The notes under the pieces: model-generated
Seen by the model: only the letters and a program-made list of their open reading frames with translations
Databases searched by the model: none
What the model was told of the DNA's origin: nothing
Shown here: one piece after another, positions 1-9,239 of the stretch
Position numbering within the stretch: the stretch's first letter is position 1
How the letters are laid out: every line of letters starts with the position of its first letter
Translations under genes and position numbers: made by a program
DNA from: Myxococcales bacterium
GTDB taxonomy: Bacteria > Myxococcota > B64-G9
Direction of reading: 5' to 3'
Assembly: GCA_012798435.1 (NCBI GenBank)
Contig: JAAZNF010000098.1
Location: 1 to 43,792, forward strand
DNA length: 43,792 nucleotides

Positions 1-248
1 CTCTCGGGGGCCGGGGCGGGCGGGGCTTCCACCGCCCGGCGGCGGATCACCTTGCCGCTGATCCGGGACTGGACCACGTTGCTCTTCTGCTCGCCGCGGA
101 TCTTGTCGATGGCCTCCCGGGCGTCGACATCCTCCAGGGAGCTGGCGTGGTTGCGAACGTCGTACCCCATGGCCTGCAAGCGCGCCACCAGCGCCTTGCT
201 CTCGATACCGACTTCCTTGGCGATCTCGTAAACCCGAACCTTGCCCAT
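1..248 (-). CDS. infB: Translation initiation factor IF-2, N-terminal fragment (cut by window edge)
   Basis: The first 82 residues of IF-2 are present; the rest lies beyond the window. IF-2 is the GTPase that brings initiator tRNA to the 30S subunit. The start MGKVRVYEIAKEVG, followed by a stretch with LVARLQAMGYDVRNH, is the conserved IF-2 N-terminal domain, and it then runs into the Ala/Pro-rich linker usual in long IF-2 forms. It is the last visible gene of the rimP-nusA-ylxR-infB order found in most bacteria. The ATG at 248 lies 49 bases after the ylxR stop. The GTPase domain cannot be seen here. Confidence 0.95.
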   Translation of the reverse strand, partial: MGKVRVYEIAKEVGIESKALVARLQAMGYDVRNHASSLEDVDAREAIDKIRGEQKSNVVQSRISGKVIRRRAVEAPPAPAPE

Positions 249-297
249 CGAAACCACCTGCGAAATGCGGCCCTGGGGGCCCGAAGTTGTGGCGGCA

Positions 298-969
298 TCA
301 TCCCCTATGCGAGCGGGTGCTGTCAACCGCCGCCGCCGGTCGCTTTCCCCGGTCTTCCGGGGACGACAGCAATCGTTTCCAATTGTCCAAGTGGGTTGCC
401 AGGCTGCGGGCCAGGCCCCGGTGCAGGATCCCGCCCACCGCGAACGGTCGATGTTCCGCCCGGGACGGGAGCGCAAGCCCGACGGTCAGCTCGCGCCAGG
501 GCACCGTGCGAAGCTTGCACAGCTCCAGCATCTCGCGGCGCAGGGCCTCTCCCGCGTCGGGGGCGAGCAACAGGAGCGCCAGGCCGCCGCCGTTCAGCCG
601 CCGCCGCACCGCGTCGTGGCCGGTCACCAAAAACCCGCCCGAGCCGGCCGCGCCCAGGATGGAGCGCGCCTGGCGCTCCTGGGCGGCCCGCAGGGTCTCG
701 AGGAGTTCCTCCCAGGGAGGGGGACGCAGGTTCGCTTCCAGGGCGCGCCGCAGCGCGCCGGTTTCCAGCGCCCGGCGAATGCAGGCCGGGTCCGGGCACA
801 AGCGCGCGCCCCGGCCGGGGAGCCGGCCGGTGAGATCGGGGAGCACCGCACCGTCGGGACCGGCCACCAGGCGTATGCTGGCGCCGTGGGCGAGCTTGCG
901 GCGGCAGCCCAGGCAGGTGCGGATGGGCCCGGCCCGGCGGCCGGAACGCTTCTTGGGTCCAGTGCGCAA
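298..969 (-). CDS. ylxR: YlxR/RnpM family RNA-binding protein (DUF448) with extended C-terminus
   Basis: A 223-aa protein. The N-terminal 80 residues carry the DUF448 signature: RTCLGCRRK near residue 17, then GRLPGRGARLC and a DPACIRRAL helix. Members bind RNA and, in Firmicutes, the RNase P RNA. Typical YlxR is about 90 aa. The extra 130 residues here contain a GGFLVTGHDAV-type segment that could be an L7Ae-like (YlxQ) domain fused to YlxR; YlxQ is often the next gene in this operon, so a fusion is plausible but not proven. The start is a TTG at 969 with AGGAG about 9 bases upstream. It sits between nusA (24-base gap) and infB (49-base gap). Confidence 0.85.
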   Translation of the reverse strand: MRTGPKKRSGRRAGPIRTCLGCRRKLAHGASIRLVAGPDGAVLPDLTGRLPGRGARLCPDPACIRRALETGALRRALEANLRPPPWEELLETLRAAQERQARSILGAAGSGGFLVTGHDAVRRRLNGGGLALLLLAPDAGEALRREMLELCKLRTVPWRELTVGLALPSRAEHRPFAVGGILHRGLARSLATHLDNWKRLLSSPEDRGKRPAAAVDSTRSHRG

Positions 970-993
970 CGTGACGGACTCCTGCGCGGCGGA

Positions 994-2574
<1,581 letters not shown>

Positions 2575-2604
2575 GGTCTACTCCGGCTCGTCAACGCCCG
2601 GCCC

Positions 2605-3069
2605 TCAGGGCTCGGGCACCAGGTTTGCCTTGGATACGTTCGAAAGCGCGATCGAATACTCCCGGCCGTCCACCCGCAGGCGCACCACGCCGTCCGTGGC
2701 GCCGAGCAGCGTGCCCTTGAAGTGTCGCCGCCCCTCGACCGGTTCCGCGGACGAGAGCGTGACCAGGCGGCCGGCGAAGCGCACGAAGTCCCGCTCCCGG
2801 CACAGCGGCCGGTCCAGGCCCGGCGAGGAGACCTCCAGCGCGTAGCGGCCGGGGATCGGGTCTTCCACGTCCAGCACGTCGGAGAACTCACGCGAGAAGT
2901 CGCTGCAATCGTCGATGGTGACGCCGCCGGAGCGGTCCAGAAACAGGCGCAGCACGAACCCGCCGGCCTCCCGGCGGTACTGCACCTGCACGACCTCCAG
3001 CCCGCGCGTTGCCGCCAGGGGTTCGGCCAGGGCCAGGACTCGCTGCTCGATGTCGCGTTCTCGGGTCAA
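2605..3069 (-). CDS. rimP: Ribosome maturation factor RimP
   Basis: A 154-aa protein needed for 30S subunit maturation. It has the two RimP domains: an N-terminal alpha/beta domain with GGVTIDDCSDFSRE and the conserved YALEVSSPGLDRPL segment near the domain junction, then an SH3-like C-terminal domain ending VSKANLVPEP. Length is normal for the family. The start is a TTG at 3069 preceded by GGAAG at about 4 bases. It is the first gene of the nusA-infB operon. The ribosome binding site directly follows the T-tract of an intrinsic terminator (separate entry), so expression probably depends on read-through. Confidence 0.95.
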   Translation of the reverse strand: MTRERDIEQRVLALAEPLAATRGLEVVQVQYRREAGGFVLRLFLDRSGGVTIDDCSDFSREFSDVLDVEDPIPGRYALEVSSPGLDRPLCRERDFVRFAGRLVTLSSAEPVEGRRHFKGTLLGATDGVVRLRVDGREYSIALSNVSKANLVPEP

Positions 3070-3078
3070 TGCGCTTCC

Positions 3079-3110
3079 AAAAAAAAGAGAGTGGGCAGCT
3101 GCCCACTCTC
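3079..3110 (-). terminator. Intrinsic terminator/attenuator in the rimP leader
   Basis: On the minus strand, GAGAGTGGGCAG is followed directly by its exact reverse complement (plus-strand 3087-3110), then eight T residues (3079-3086): a textbook rho-independent terminator. It ends only about 9 bases before the rimP start and abuts the GGAAG ribosome binding site. A promoter-like sequence lies about 30 bases upstream at 3139-3167. It could end ttcA transcription, attenuate the rimP-nusA-infB operon, or do both. Confidence 0.85.
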
Positions 3111-3138
3111 AGTTGAAAACTCCTCAAGAAGCACGGTT

Positions 3139-3167
3139 CGTATAGCACCGGCAAGATCCACATGCAA
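3139..3167 (-). promoter_or_regulatory. Putative sigma-70 promoter for rimP-nusA-ylxR-infB
   Basis: Minus strand: TTGCAT (3162-3167), 17-base spacer, TATACG (3139-3144). The transcript would begin near 3132, about 22 bases before the terminator stem. The -35 box matches consensus only in TTG; the -10 box matches in TATA. Position between ttcA and rimP supports it. Confidence 0.45.
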
Positions 3168-3244
3168 GAAAAATCTGCGCTGCCCGTGGAGGGCTCTCCA
3201 ACGGTGCAGGTTCCGCGTCGCCGGGCAGGCTCCTCCGCGCCGGG

Positions 3245-4123
3245 CTAGAGGCCGTCCTGCGGGCCGGGCGAGCGTCGCGAGAACAGGGCGCGATCGAGCA
3301 GGTGGGTGGGCCGGACGTGCTTGAGGGCGGCCAGCGCGGAGCGGCGCAGATCGGGGATGTCCCGCGCCAGCGCCGCGATCCAATGTTTCACCGCCTCCCG
3401 GCGCGGATCGCGCGAGCCGTCGCGGTAGGGGCAGGCGATCTCCACCGCATGAAAATCCGCCGCCGCGGCGAAGGCCCGCAGCGCCTCCTCCTCGATGTAG
3501 CACAGGGGCCGGATGACCCGGTTGCGCCGGTCATCCGAGAGGAGGTTGATGCCCATCGCCTTGAGCTGGCCCGAGTAGAAGAGGTTGAGGAGCAGCGTCT
3601 CGATGAGATCGTCCAGGTGATGCCCCAGGGCCAGCTTGTTGCAGCCGCGCGCGGGAGCCAGGTCGTACAGGACGCCGCGGCGCAGCCGCGAGCACAGGGC
3701 GCAGGGGTTGGTGCCGGGACGCAGGTGGTCTCGCACGCAGCCGCGGATGTCGCGCCGGAAGACCTCCACCGTGTAGCCGTGACGGGAAAACTCGGCCGTC
3801 ACCCGCTCCCCGGCGCCCTCGTCCCAGCCGGCGTCCACGAACACCGGCAGCAGCGAGAACTCGAAGGGAGCCCTGCGCCGGTGCAGGTCGAGCAGGTGCA
3901 GCAGCGAAAACGAGTCCTTGCCGCCGGAGATGGCCACCAGGATCCGATCCTCCGGCTCAATGAGTCCGTGATCGCCGATGGCTTGTCCTACGCGGCAAAA
4001 CAGCAAATGTTCCAGACGTGAGACGGGCTTGTTGCGGCGCGCGCCGAGCGGCGTCTCCCCCGGCAGCGCGCGCGAGGGCGAGCGGACCTCCGGGTGGCGG
4101 CGTTTGGCGAATCCGCGGGCCAC
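3245..4123 (-). CDS. ttcA: tRNA 2-thiocytidine(32) synthetase TtcA
   Basis: A 292-aa PP-loop ATPase that thiolates cytidine 32 of certain tRNAs using a [4Fe-4S] cluster. The PP-loop SGGKDS is at residues 66-71. The TtcA cysteine pair PCALC (C141, C144) is followed by RLRRGVLY, and the third cluster ligand is probably C231 in EIACPYRDG. GHHLDDLIETLLLN, a TtcA hallmark, is also present. The first 35 residues are basic and do not resemble TtcA; the start is a GTG at 4123 and no better in-frame start is seen before the conserved core. It begins 3 bases after the stop of the 72-aa membrane protein gene, so the two are co-transcribed. Confidence 0.92.
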   Translation of the reverse strand: MARGFAKRRHPEVRSPSRALPGETPLGARRNKPVSRLEHLLFCRVGQAIGDHGLIEPEDRILVAISGGKDSFSLLHLLDLHRRRAPFEFSLLPVFVDAGWDEGAGERVTAEFSRHGYTVEVFRRDIRGCVRDHLRPGTNPCALCSRLRRGVLYDLAPARGCNKLALGHHLDDLIETLLLNLFYSGQLKAMGINLLSDDRRNRVIRPLCYIEEEALRAFAAAADFHAVEIACPYRDGSRDPRREAVKHWIAALARDIPDLRRSALAALKHVRPTHLLDRALFSRRSPGPQDGL

Positions 4124-4126
4124 CGC

Positions 4127-4345
4127 TCAGGCGTCCCGAGGGGGCGGGTTCTGCCGATCGCGGCGCCGGCGCACGAAGAAGCGCACCAGGCAGTACAGCG
4201 CGATCAGCAAACACAGCCACCCTCCGTTCAGGGGGAACCCGATGAGCTGGTCGGTGAAGCGCACGCCGATGAACGGGCCCTCGGCGAAGCGGTTCCAGGC
4301 GAAGATCCCCGCGGCCAGCGCGAGCCAGATGACGGTGGACCACAT
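4127..4345 (-). CDS. Small two-helix membrane protein of unknown function
   Basis: A 72-aa protein with two hydrophobic stretches (about residues 4-18 and 41-58), a short loop containing RFTDQLIGFPL, and a strongly basic C-terminal tail with VRRRRDRQ, which predicts a cytoplasmic C-terminus by the positive-inside rule. The ATG at 4345 has an excellent GGGAGG ribosome binding site 4 bases upstream, and a promoter-like pair lies at 4370-4398. It sits directly before ttcA on the same strand. I do not recognise a family. Confidence 0.75.
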   Translation of the reverse strand: MWSTVIWLALAAGIFAWNRFAEGPFIGVRFTDQLIGFPLNGGWLCLLIALYCLVRFFVRRRRDRQNPPPRDA

Positions 4346-4369
4346 GTTTCCTCCCGGCGACCGGGCGTC

Positions 4370-4398
4370 ATTGTGGCAGCATGCCCGCGCCAGGGCAA
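4370..4398 (-). promoter_or_regulatory. Putative sigma-70 promoter for the small membrane protein-ttcA unit
   Basis: Minus strand: TTGCCC (4393-4398), 17-base spacer, CACAAT (4370-4375), each 4 of 6 to consensus. Transcription would start about 18 bases before the ATG at 4345. Confidence 0.45.
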
Positions 4399-4457
4399 GC
4401 GCAAGAATGAGGCGTGGAGCCGGTACTGGCGAGCGACGCCGGCGACCCTGCCGCGTC

Positions 4458-5537
4458 TCACGGGGCGGGGATGGTGCCGATCACGCCCTCCACGAACTCC
4501 ATCATGGACAGGATCTGCTCGTCGCTCAGCTTGTCGCCGGCGGCGACCCAGGGCGTTCCGTCCTGGTGGTTGAATGGGCCATAGAACACGTCCCAGCTCC
4601 CGGAGGTGATCTCGGCCTTCTTGGCCGCCACGGAATCCTTGACCGTCTGCGGCACCATGCTGCCGTAGGCGCCCAGGTCGACCACCCCGTCCGGGATCCC
4701 GCCCAGGTAGGAGCGCGAGGTCCAGGTCTTGTCCCGGACCGCCTGGATCTCCGCCTGGTAGTACGGCGCCCAGTTCCACACCGCGGAGGTCAGCACGGTG
4801 TTCGGGGCGAAGGAGAGCATGTCGGAGTGGTAGCCGATGGCGTACTTGCCGGCGTCGCGGGCGGCGAACACGGTGGCGGTGCTGTCCTGGTGTTGGGACA
4901 TCACGTCACAACCGGCGGCCAGTAGCTCGTTCGCCTTCGCGCCCTCGACGGTGGGGTCATACCAGGTCTTGGTCCAACGCACCTCCACCGTGGCCTGGGG
5001 GTTCACGCTGCGCACGCCCAGGGTGAAGGCGTTGATCATGTAGATCACCTCGGGAATGTCGAACGCCGCCACGTAGCCGACCTTTCCGCTCTGGGTCATG
5101 GCGCCGGCCACCATGCCGGTGAGGTATCGAATCTGGTACATGCGCCCGAAGTAGTTGCCCATGTTCGCGGCGGTCAAGTTGCTGGAACAGTGGTCGAATT
5201 TCACCTCGGGGTTGGCCAGCGCCACGCTGTGCGTAGGTTCACCGTAGCCGAAGCTCGTGGTGAAGATGATGTGGTTGCCCGCGTCCGCCAGCGCCTGGAT
5301 GGTGGTCGCCGCATCGTTCTCCGGGACGTTCTCCTCGTAGCTGGTAATGACCTTGGGAAGGTTGGCCTCCGCCGCCTTGCGTCCCTGGTCGTGGGCGTAC
5401 GTCCAGCCATGGTCGCCGGGCGGGCCGATGTACACCCAGGCGGCCTTGATCTCCGTGACGGTGTTGTCATCGCCGCCAGAGCAGGCTCCCATCGAAAAGA
5501 CCAATGCCATGCCGAGAAGGGTCAGAACGGTGCGCAT
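4458..5537 (-). CDS. BMP-family (PnrA/Med-like) substrate-binding lipoprotein
   Basis: A 359-aa periplasmic-binding protein of the basic membrane protein family, whose studied members bind purine nucleosides for ABC importers. A lipoprotein signal ends at SMGAC with the lipidated cysteine at residue 19. Family features include AAWVYIGPPGDHGWTYAHDQG at the start of the first lobe, a NYFGRMYQIRYLTGMVAG segment, and VMSQHQDSTA in the second lobe. The ATG at 5537 places the signal peptide at the start; an in-frame extension to 5618 would add 27 residues ahead of it. It lies downstream of the LivJ-like lipoprotein gene (114-base gap). No ABC permease or ATPase is nearby. Confidence 0.88.
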   Translation of the reverse strand: MRTVLTLLGMALVFSMGACSGGDDNTVTEIKAAWVYIGPPGDHGWTYAHDQGRKAAEANLPKVITSYEENVPENDAATTIQALADAGNHIIFTTSFGYGEPTHSVALANPEVKFDHCSSNLTAANMGNYFGRMYQIRYLTGMVAGAMTQSGKVGYVAAFDIPEVIYMINAFTLGVRSVNPQATVEVRWTKTWYDPTVEGAKANELLAAGCDVMSQHQDSTATVFAARDAGKYAIGYHSDMLSFAPNTVLTSAVWNWAPYYQAEIQAVRDKTWTSRSYLGGIPDGVVDLGAYGSMVPQTVKDSVAAKKAEITSGSWDVFYGPFNHQDGTPWVAAGDKLSDEQILSMMEFVEGVIGTIPAP

Positions 5538-5651
5538 GCGGGTTTCCCCCTGGTTCGGGTGGATCCAACGGCGCCAGTCGCCTCTTCGAATTTTCAACAA
5601 GTGCTCGACCGAAATCAAGACCGGACCTCGCCGGACGTTTGCCGAAGCGGC

Positions 5652-6881
5652 TCAGGGCTCCTCTCGGATGCGGTCGTCCTCGATGGTCCAGAAGCGCGCC
5701 TCCTGCGCCAGCACGTCTCCCTGTTCATCGAAGTCCATGGAGCCGGTGACCCCTTGATAATCGATATCCACTCCGCGCTGAATCATTTCCAAGCCCCTGG
5801 CGAGATCGGACCAGGCCACCGGTTCTCCGGGCGGGCTGGAAACTTCCTGGAGGGCGCCGGGCAGCGTCGCGTTGTCCGGAGTCTGCCCGCCCCGCGCAAC
5901 ACGGGCCAGGGCCAGCGCGGACAGGGCCGCGGCGTCATAGTAGAAATACGCGGCGTCCAGCGGATAGTCCCCTGCCCACCGTTCCCCGAACTTGGCGGCG
6001 AAGCTCGCGGCGTCGGTGGCCAGCGCGGGCGCCACCCCCACCGCCCCGTCCAGGGCGCCGGGGGGGACGTTGACCACGAAGCCTTCGGACTTCAAGGCGG
6101 GGGTCAGGTACCAGCGCCCGCGGCCGCCCCGCACGGCCCATTCCTGGACGATGGCCGCGCCGGTCCCGGGATAGGCCACCAGCACCAGGCCCTCGGGGTG
6201 GGCGGTCAGCAAGGTCTGCAAGACCTTGGAGTAGTTGGCCTGCTGGGGATCGAACGACACCAGCGCGGACACCTCGATCGAGCGCAGGGCCAGCTCGCTG
6301 GAGAGCACCGCGGCGAAGCCCGAACCGTACTCGCTGTTTACGTACAGCACCGCGGCGCTGGTCACCCCGTCCTGCCTCATGCGATCCGCCAGCGCCCGGC
6401 CGTACAGGCTGGCCGAGGGACAGGTGCGGAAGAAGAAACCGCCGTCCTGGACGTTGCGAAAGGTCGGAGACGTCACGCCGCCGGAGATCTGCAAGACCTG
6501 CCGGGCGGAGATCAGCCCGATGAGGTTGGAGGCCAGGTCTTCGTCCTCGGGCCCCAGGATGACGCGCAGGCCGGGCTCGTTCAGCAGATCCCGGGCCGCC
6601 TCCAGGCCGCGGCGCGTGTCGGAGTGGGTGTCACGCGAGATCAAGCGCAGGCGCTCGCCCCCCACCCTCCCGGCGCCGTTCACCTCCTCGAGCGCCAGAC
6701 GCGCCGCGCGCTCGATGTTGGTGCCGGCGGCGGCGATGTCGCCGGTGAAGGGGAGCAGGGCGCCGACCGGGAGCCCCGTCTCGGAGGTTTCGGGCGGCAG
6801 GACGCAGCCGGCGAGACACCCGAGCGCCACCGCCACGAAGACCATCGAGAAACATCGACAGACACGGGTGGAGGGCCGCAT
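5652..6881 (-). CDS. Type-1 periplasmic-binding (LivJ/Peripla_BP_6-like) lipoprotein
   Basis: A 409-aa protein with a lipoprotein signal ending LAGC (cysteine 26). The mature part opens with PVGALLPFTGDIAAAG and NIERAARLALEEVN, the typical first lobe of branched-chain amino-acid-type receptors, and continues with VILGPEDEDLASNLIGLI, LYVNSEYGSGFA and a C-terminal region with YYDAAALSALALA. It acts at the periplasmic face of an envelope membrane. Its ATG (6881) follows the stop of the TonB-receptor gene after one base, so the two are very probably co-translated and linked in function. No transport permease is present, so it may be a sensor or scaffold rather than an importer part. Confidence 0.87.
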   Translation of the reverse strand: MRPSTRVCRCFSMVFVAVALGCLAGCVLPPETSETGLPVGALLPFTGDIAAAGTNIERAARLALEEVNGAGRVGGERLRLISRDTHSDTRRGLEAARDLLNEPGLRVILGPEDEDLASNLIGLISARQVLQISGGVTSPTFRNVQDGGFFFRTCPSASLYGRALADRMRQDGVTSAAVLYVNSEYGSGFAAVLSSELALRSIEVSALVSFDPQQANYSKVLQTLLTAHPEGLVLVAYPGTGAAIVQEWAVRGGRGRWYLTPALKSEGFVVNVPPGALDGAVGVAPALATDAASFAAKFGERWAGDYPLDAAYFYYDAAALSALALARVARGGQTPDNATLPGALQEVSSPPGEPVAWSDLARGLEMIQRGVDIDYQGVTGSMDFDEQGDVLAQEARFWTIEDDRIREEP

Positions 6882-6882
6882 G

Positions 6883-9102
6883 TCAGAACTCCTGCTTCCA
6901 CAGTAGCAGCAGCGTGCGGGGCGCCAGCGGGTAGTCGATCCCCGAAAATCCGGGATCGGGACCGGCGCTGCCGAGGAGGTTGCGTCCGATCAGCATCAGG
7001 GTCGTGGCCCGGTAGGGCAGAAGTTGGAGGCCGGTGAAGGTCAAGGCGCCGGAGAGCAGGGTGGTCGGGGCCAGCTCGTAGGGCGTGCCGGCGGCCAGGA
7101 TGTTGCTGTCGGAGGCGCGCCGGGAGGACCGGAACGAAGCCTCCACGGAGAGCCGCAGCGGAAGCTTGGGGAGGCGCCCCATGACTCCCAGGTTGACGGT
7201 CAGGGGGGGGTAGATGCCGTTGCGCCAGCCCACCAACTCGGCCGCATAGCCTTCTTCCCCCCGGTCGCGCACCACCCACACCAGGGTCAGGTTGAGGTAG
7301 GCCCGCAGCCAATCTTTCCAGTGGAGCTCGGCCTCGGCCTCCCAGGACAGCGCGCCCAGCTCGGAGATGTTGCGGGCCACCTTGTTGGCCCCCTGTTGGG
7401 TGAACTCGGCCTGGTCCATGACCAGGCTGTAGCCCACGTCGGTGGACAGGTGCAGGACCTCGGAGGGGGACCACAGCACCTGCCCCTCCAGGGTGTGCAC
7501 GTACTGTGGCTCGAGGTCGGGGTTGCCGATGATGTCGCCGGAGCGCAGCGGGACGCCGTACAGCAGCTGCGGCGAGGGTGCCTTGAAGGCCGAGGCGTAC
7601 ACCAGCTTCAGGTGCAGGTTTGAAAGCGCCTTGACCACCAGCGCCGCCCGGCCGCTGGGTTGGCCGCCGTAGATGTTGTGATGGTCGAAGCGAAAGCCGC
7701 CGGTGAGCCCGATGCGCCCGCCCTCGGACTGCCACAACGCCTGCAGGTAGGCGCCCGGATTGAAGAGCGCCTTGTGCCCCTGGCGCACCGAGGTGGACTC
7801 GCGGATGTCCCCGGCCTTCAGCCCCCCCACCGACAGCTGCAACACGTGCAGCATCGAGGGCAGCGCCTCGTCGTCGTAGAAAAGGTCGGTGCCGGCCATG
7901 AGCTGGAGGGAGGGGATCGGCTGGTAGCGGGCACCCAACGACACCTCGCATCCCGAGAAGCCAAACTCCCGCCGCACCCAGTAGGTGTCGGAGCCCACGT
8001 CGATCCGATCGGAGGGGCGCGGCCCGCCGGTGAAGTAGGTGGCGGAGGCGTTCAGCTCGAGCTGCTCGTTCAGGGCGAAGGTCGCGCCCAGATCCACGTA
8101 CCCCATGACCAGGGCGATCTGGTTCTTGCGGGAGTGGCCCTGGGCGTCGATGCCGTTCGCCAGTTGCTGCCAGTCGGCGAACTCGGCCACCCGTTCGATG
8201 GTGGACATGCCGGCGGCCAGCGTAAGCCGGCTTTTCTCGCCCAGGTGGTAGATGAGCTTCAAGAGCCCGGTGCCGGAGAACATCCGCTGGCCGCTGGAGG
8301 TGAGCGTGGCCTGGCTATAGTCCGGGATCTGCGGGGCAGGGGAGGAGCCCGGGAGCGAAAGGCCCGAGCGATCTTCGGAGTGGACGCGCGCCCCCAGCAG
8401 CACCTCCACCGCGCCCAGCCGGGTGCTCAGGCTGGCGTCCATGTCGCCGCCCAGGTTCTTGCCCGTCAAGCTGACCCCGGTGGTCAGATCGGCGCCGCGC
8501 TGATCCTTGCCGGCGCGGGTGATGACGTTGATCACCCCCAGGAAGGCGTCCGCGCCGTAGAGCGCCGAGGCGGGGCCGCGCACGATCTCGATGCTCTCGA
8601 CCGCCGTCAAGGGGATGAGCTCGGGCCCCAGCCACACGCCCGAGGTGGAGCGAAAGGCCACCGATCGGCCGTCGATCATCACCTTGAGGATGCCGCTCTC
8701 GGCCCGCAGGCCACCGATGATGCCTCGGACCGCGACGTTCGGCAGGACGTGGTCATCCTGGACGAAGAACCCGGCCAGGTGGGAGAGGACCTCGGCCACC
8801 GAACGGTAGCCCCAGCGCTCGATCTGCTCGCGGGTGACCACGGTGATGACCGCCGGCGCTTCCTCGACCTTCTGCATGGACTTGGTGGCGGTGGTCACCT
8901 CGACCTGTTCCTGGAGCATGTCCAGCTCGTCATCGAGCCCTTGGGTGTCGTCATCCTCCTCGGCGGGCGGCGCCTCGGGCGCCTCTCCCTCGCCGGGCGG
9001 GACCTCCGCAGAGGCTCCTTCGTCCTGCCCGAGCGCCGGGCCGGCGACGAGCAACACGGACAAGAAGACGAAGGACGACGCTGTTGGAAAGTTTCCCGGC
9101 AT
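6883..9102 (-). CDS. TonB-dependent outer-membrane receptor
   Basis: A 739-aa beta-barrel receptor. It has a signal peptide ending near GPALG, an acidic Pro/Glu-rich segment (residues 25-60), a plug domain with VITVVTREQIERWGYRSVAE and GPASALYGADAFLGVINVITR (split by normal family spacing), then a long barrel ending in phenylalanine (LLLLWKQEF). Receptors of this type import large or scarce ligands using TonB energy; the ligand is unknown. The start is uncertain: ATG 9102 is used, while an in-frame GTG at 9120 would add KIALN with a positive charge. Neither has a clear ribosome binding site. A longer open frame upstream is not real. It heads a unit with two solute-binding lipoproteins. Confidence 0.92.
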   Translation of the reverse strand: MPGNFPTASSFVFLSVLLVAGPALGQDEGASAEVPPGEGEAPEAPPAEEDDDTQGLDDELDMLQEQVEVTTATKSMQKVEEAPAVITVVTREQIERWGYRSVAEVLSHLAGFFVQDDHVLPNVAVRGIIGGLRAESGILKVMIDGRSVAFRSTSGVWLGPELIPLTAVESIEIVRGPASALYGADAFLGVINVITRAGKDQRGADLTTGVSLTGKNLGGDMDASLSTRLGAVEVLLGARVHSEDRSGLSLPGSSPAPQIPDYSQATLTSSGQRMFSGTGLLKLIYHLGEKSRLTLAAGMSTIERVAEFADWQQLANGIDAQGHSRKNQIALVMGYVDLGATFALNEQLELNASATYFTGGPRPSDRIDVGSDTYWVRREFGFSGCEVSLGARYQPIPSLQLMAGTDLFYDDEALPSMLHVLQLSVGGLKAGDIRESTSVRQGHKALFNPGAYLQALWQSEGGRIGLTGGFRFDHHNIYGGQPSGRAALVVKALSNLHLKLVYASAFKAPSPQLLYGVPLRSGDIIGNPDLEPQYVHTLEGQVLWSPSEVLHLSTDVGYSLVMDQAEFTQQGANKVARNISELGALSWEAEAELHWKDWLRAYLNLTLVWVVRDRGEEGYAAELVGWRNGIYPPLTVNLGVMGRLPKLPLRLSVEASFRSSRRASDSNILAAGTPYELAPTTLLSGALTFTGLQLLPYRATTLMLIGRNLLGSAGPDPGFSGIDYPLAPRTLLLLWKQEF

Positions 9103-9134
9103 GTTCAGTGCGATCTTCACGATAGAATTGGGGA

Positions 9135-9164
9135 TTTCTACTCGAACTCGAGACGTCGGGTCAA
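9135..9164 (-). promoter_or_regulatory. Putative sigma-70 promoter for the TonB receptor unit
   Basis: Minus strand: TTGACC (9159-9164, 5 of 6), 18-base spacer, TAGAAA (9135-9140, 4 of 6). The start point would be near 9128, 8 bases before the alternative GTG start and 26 before the ATG. Confidence 0.5.
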
Positions 9165-9239
9165 GAAATGAACCAGGTCTCGTGATGGCGCGGCAAATTC
9201 GACAGCAGCGCCCTGCGGAAGCGATTTCTTTGAGAGCGG

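Noticed and set aside
3020-3163. Leader peptide overlapping the rimP terminator
   Set aside because: A GTG frame runs through the hairpin, but its SD-like GAGGAG is 13 bases away and the frame continues out of phase into rimP without a stop near the hairpin.
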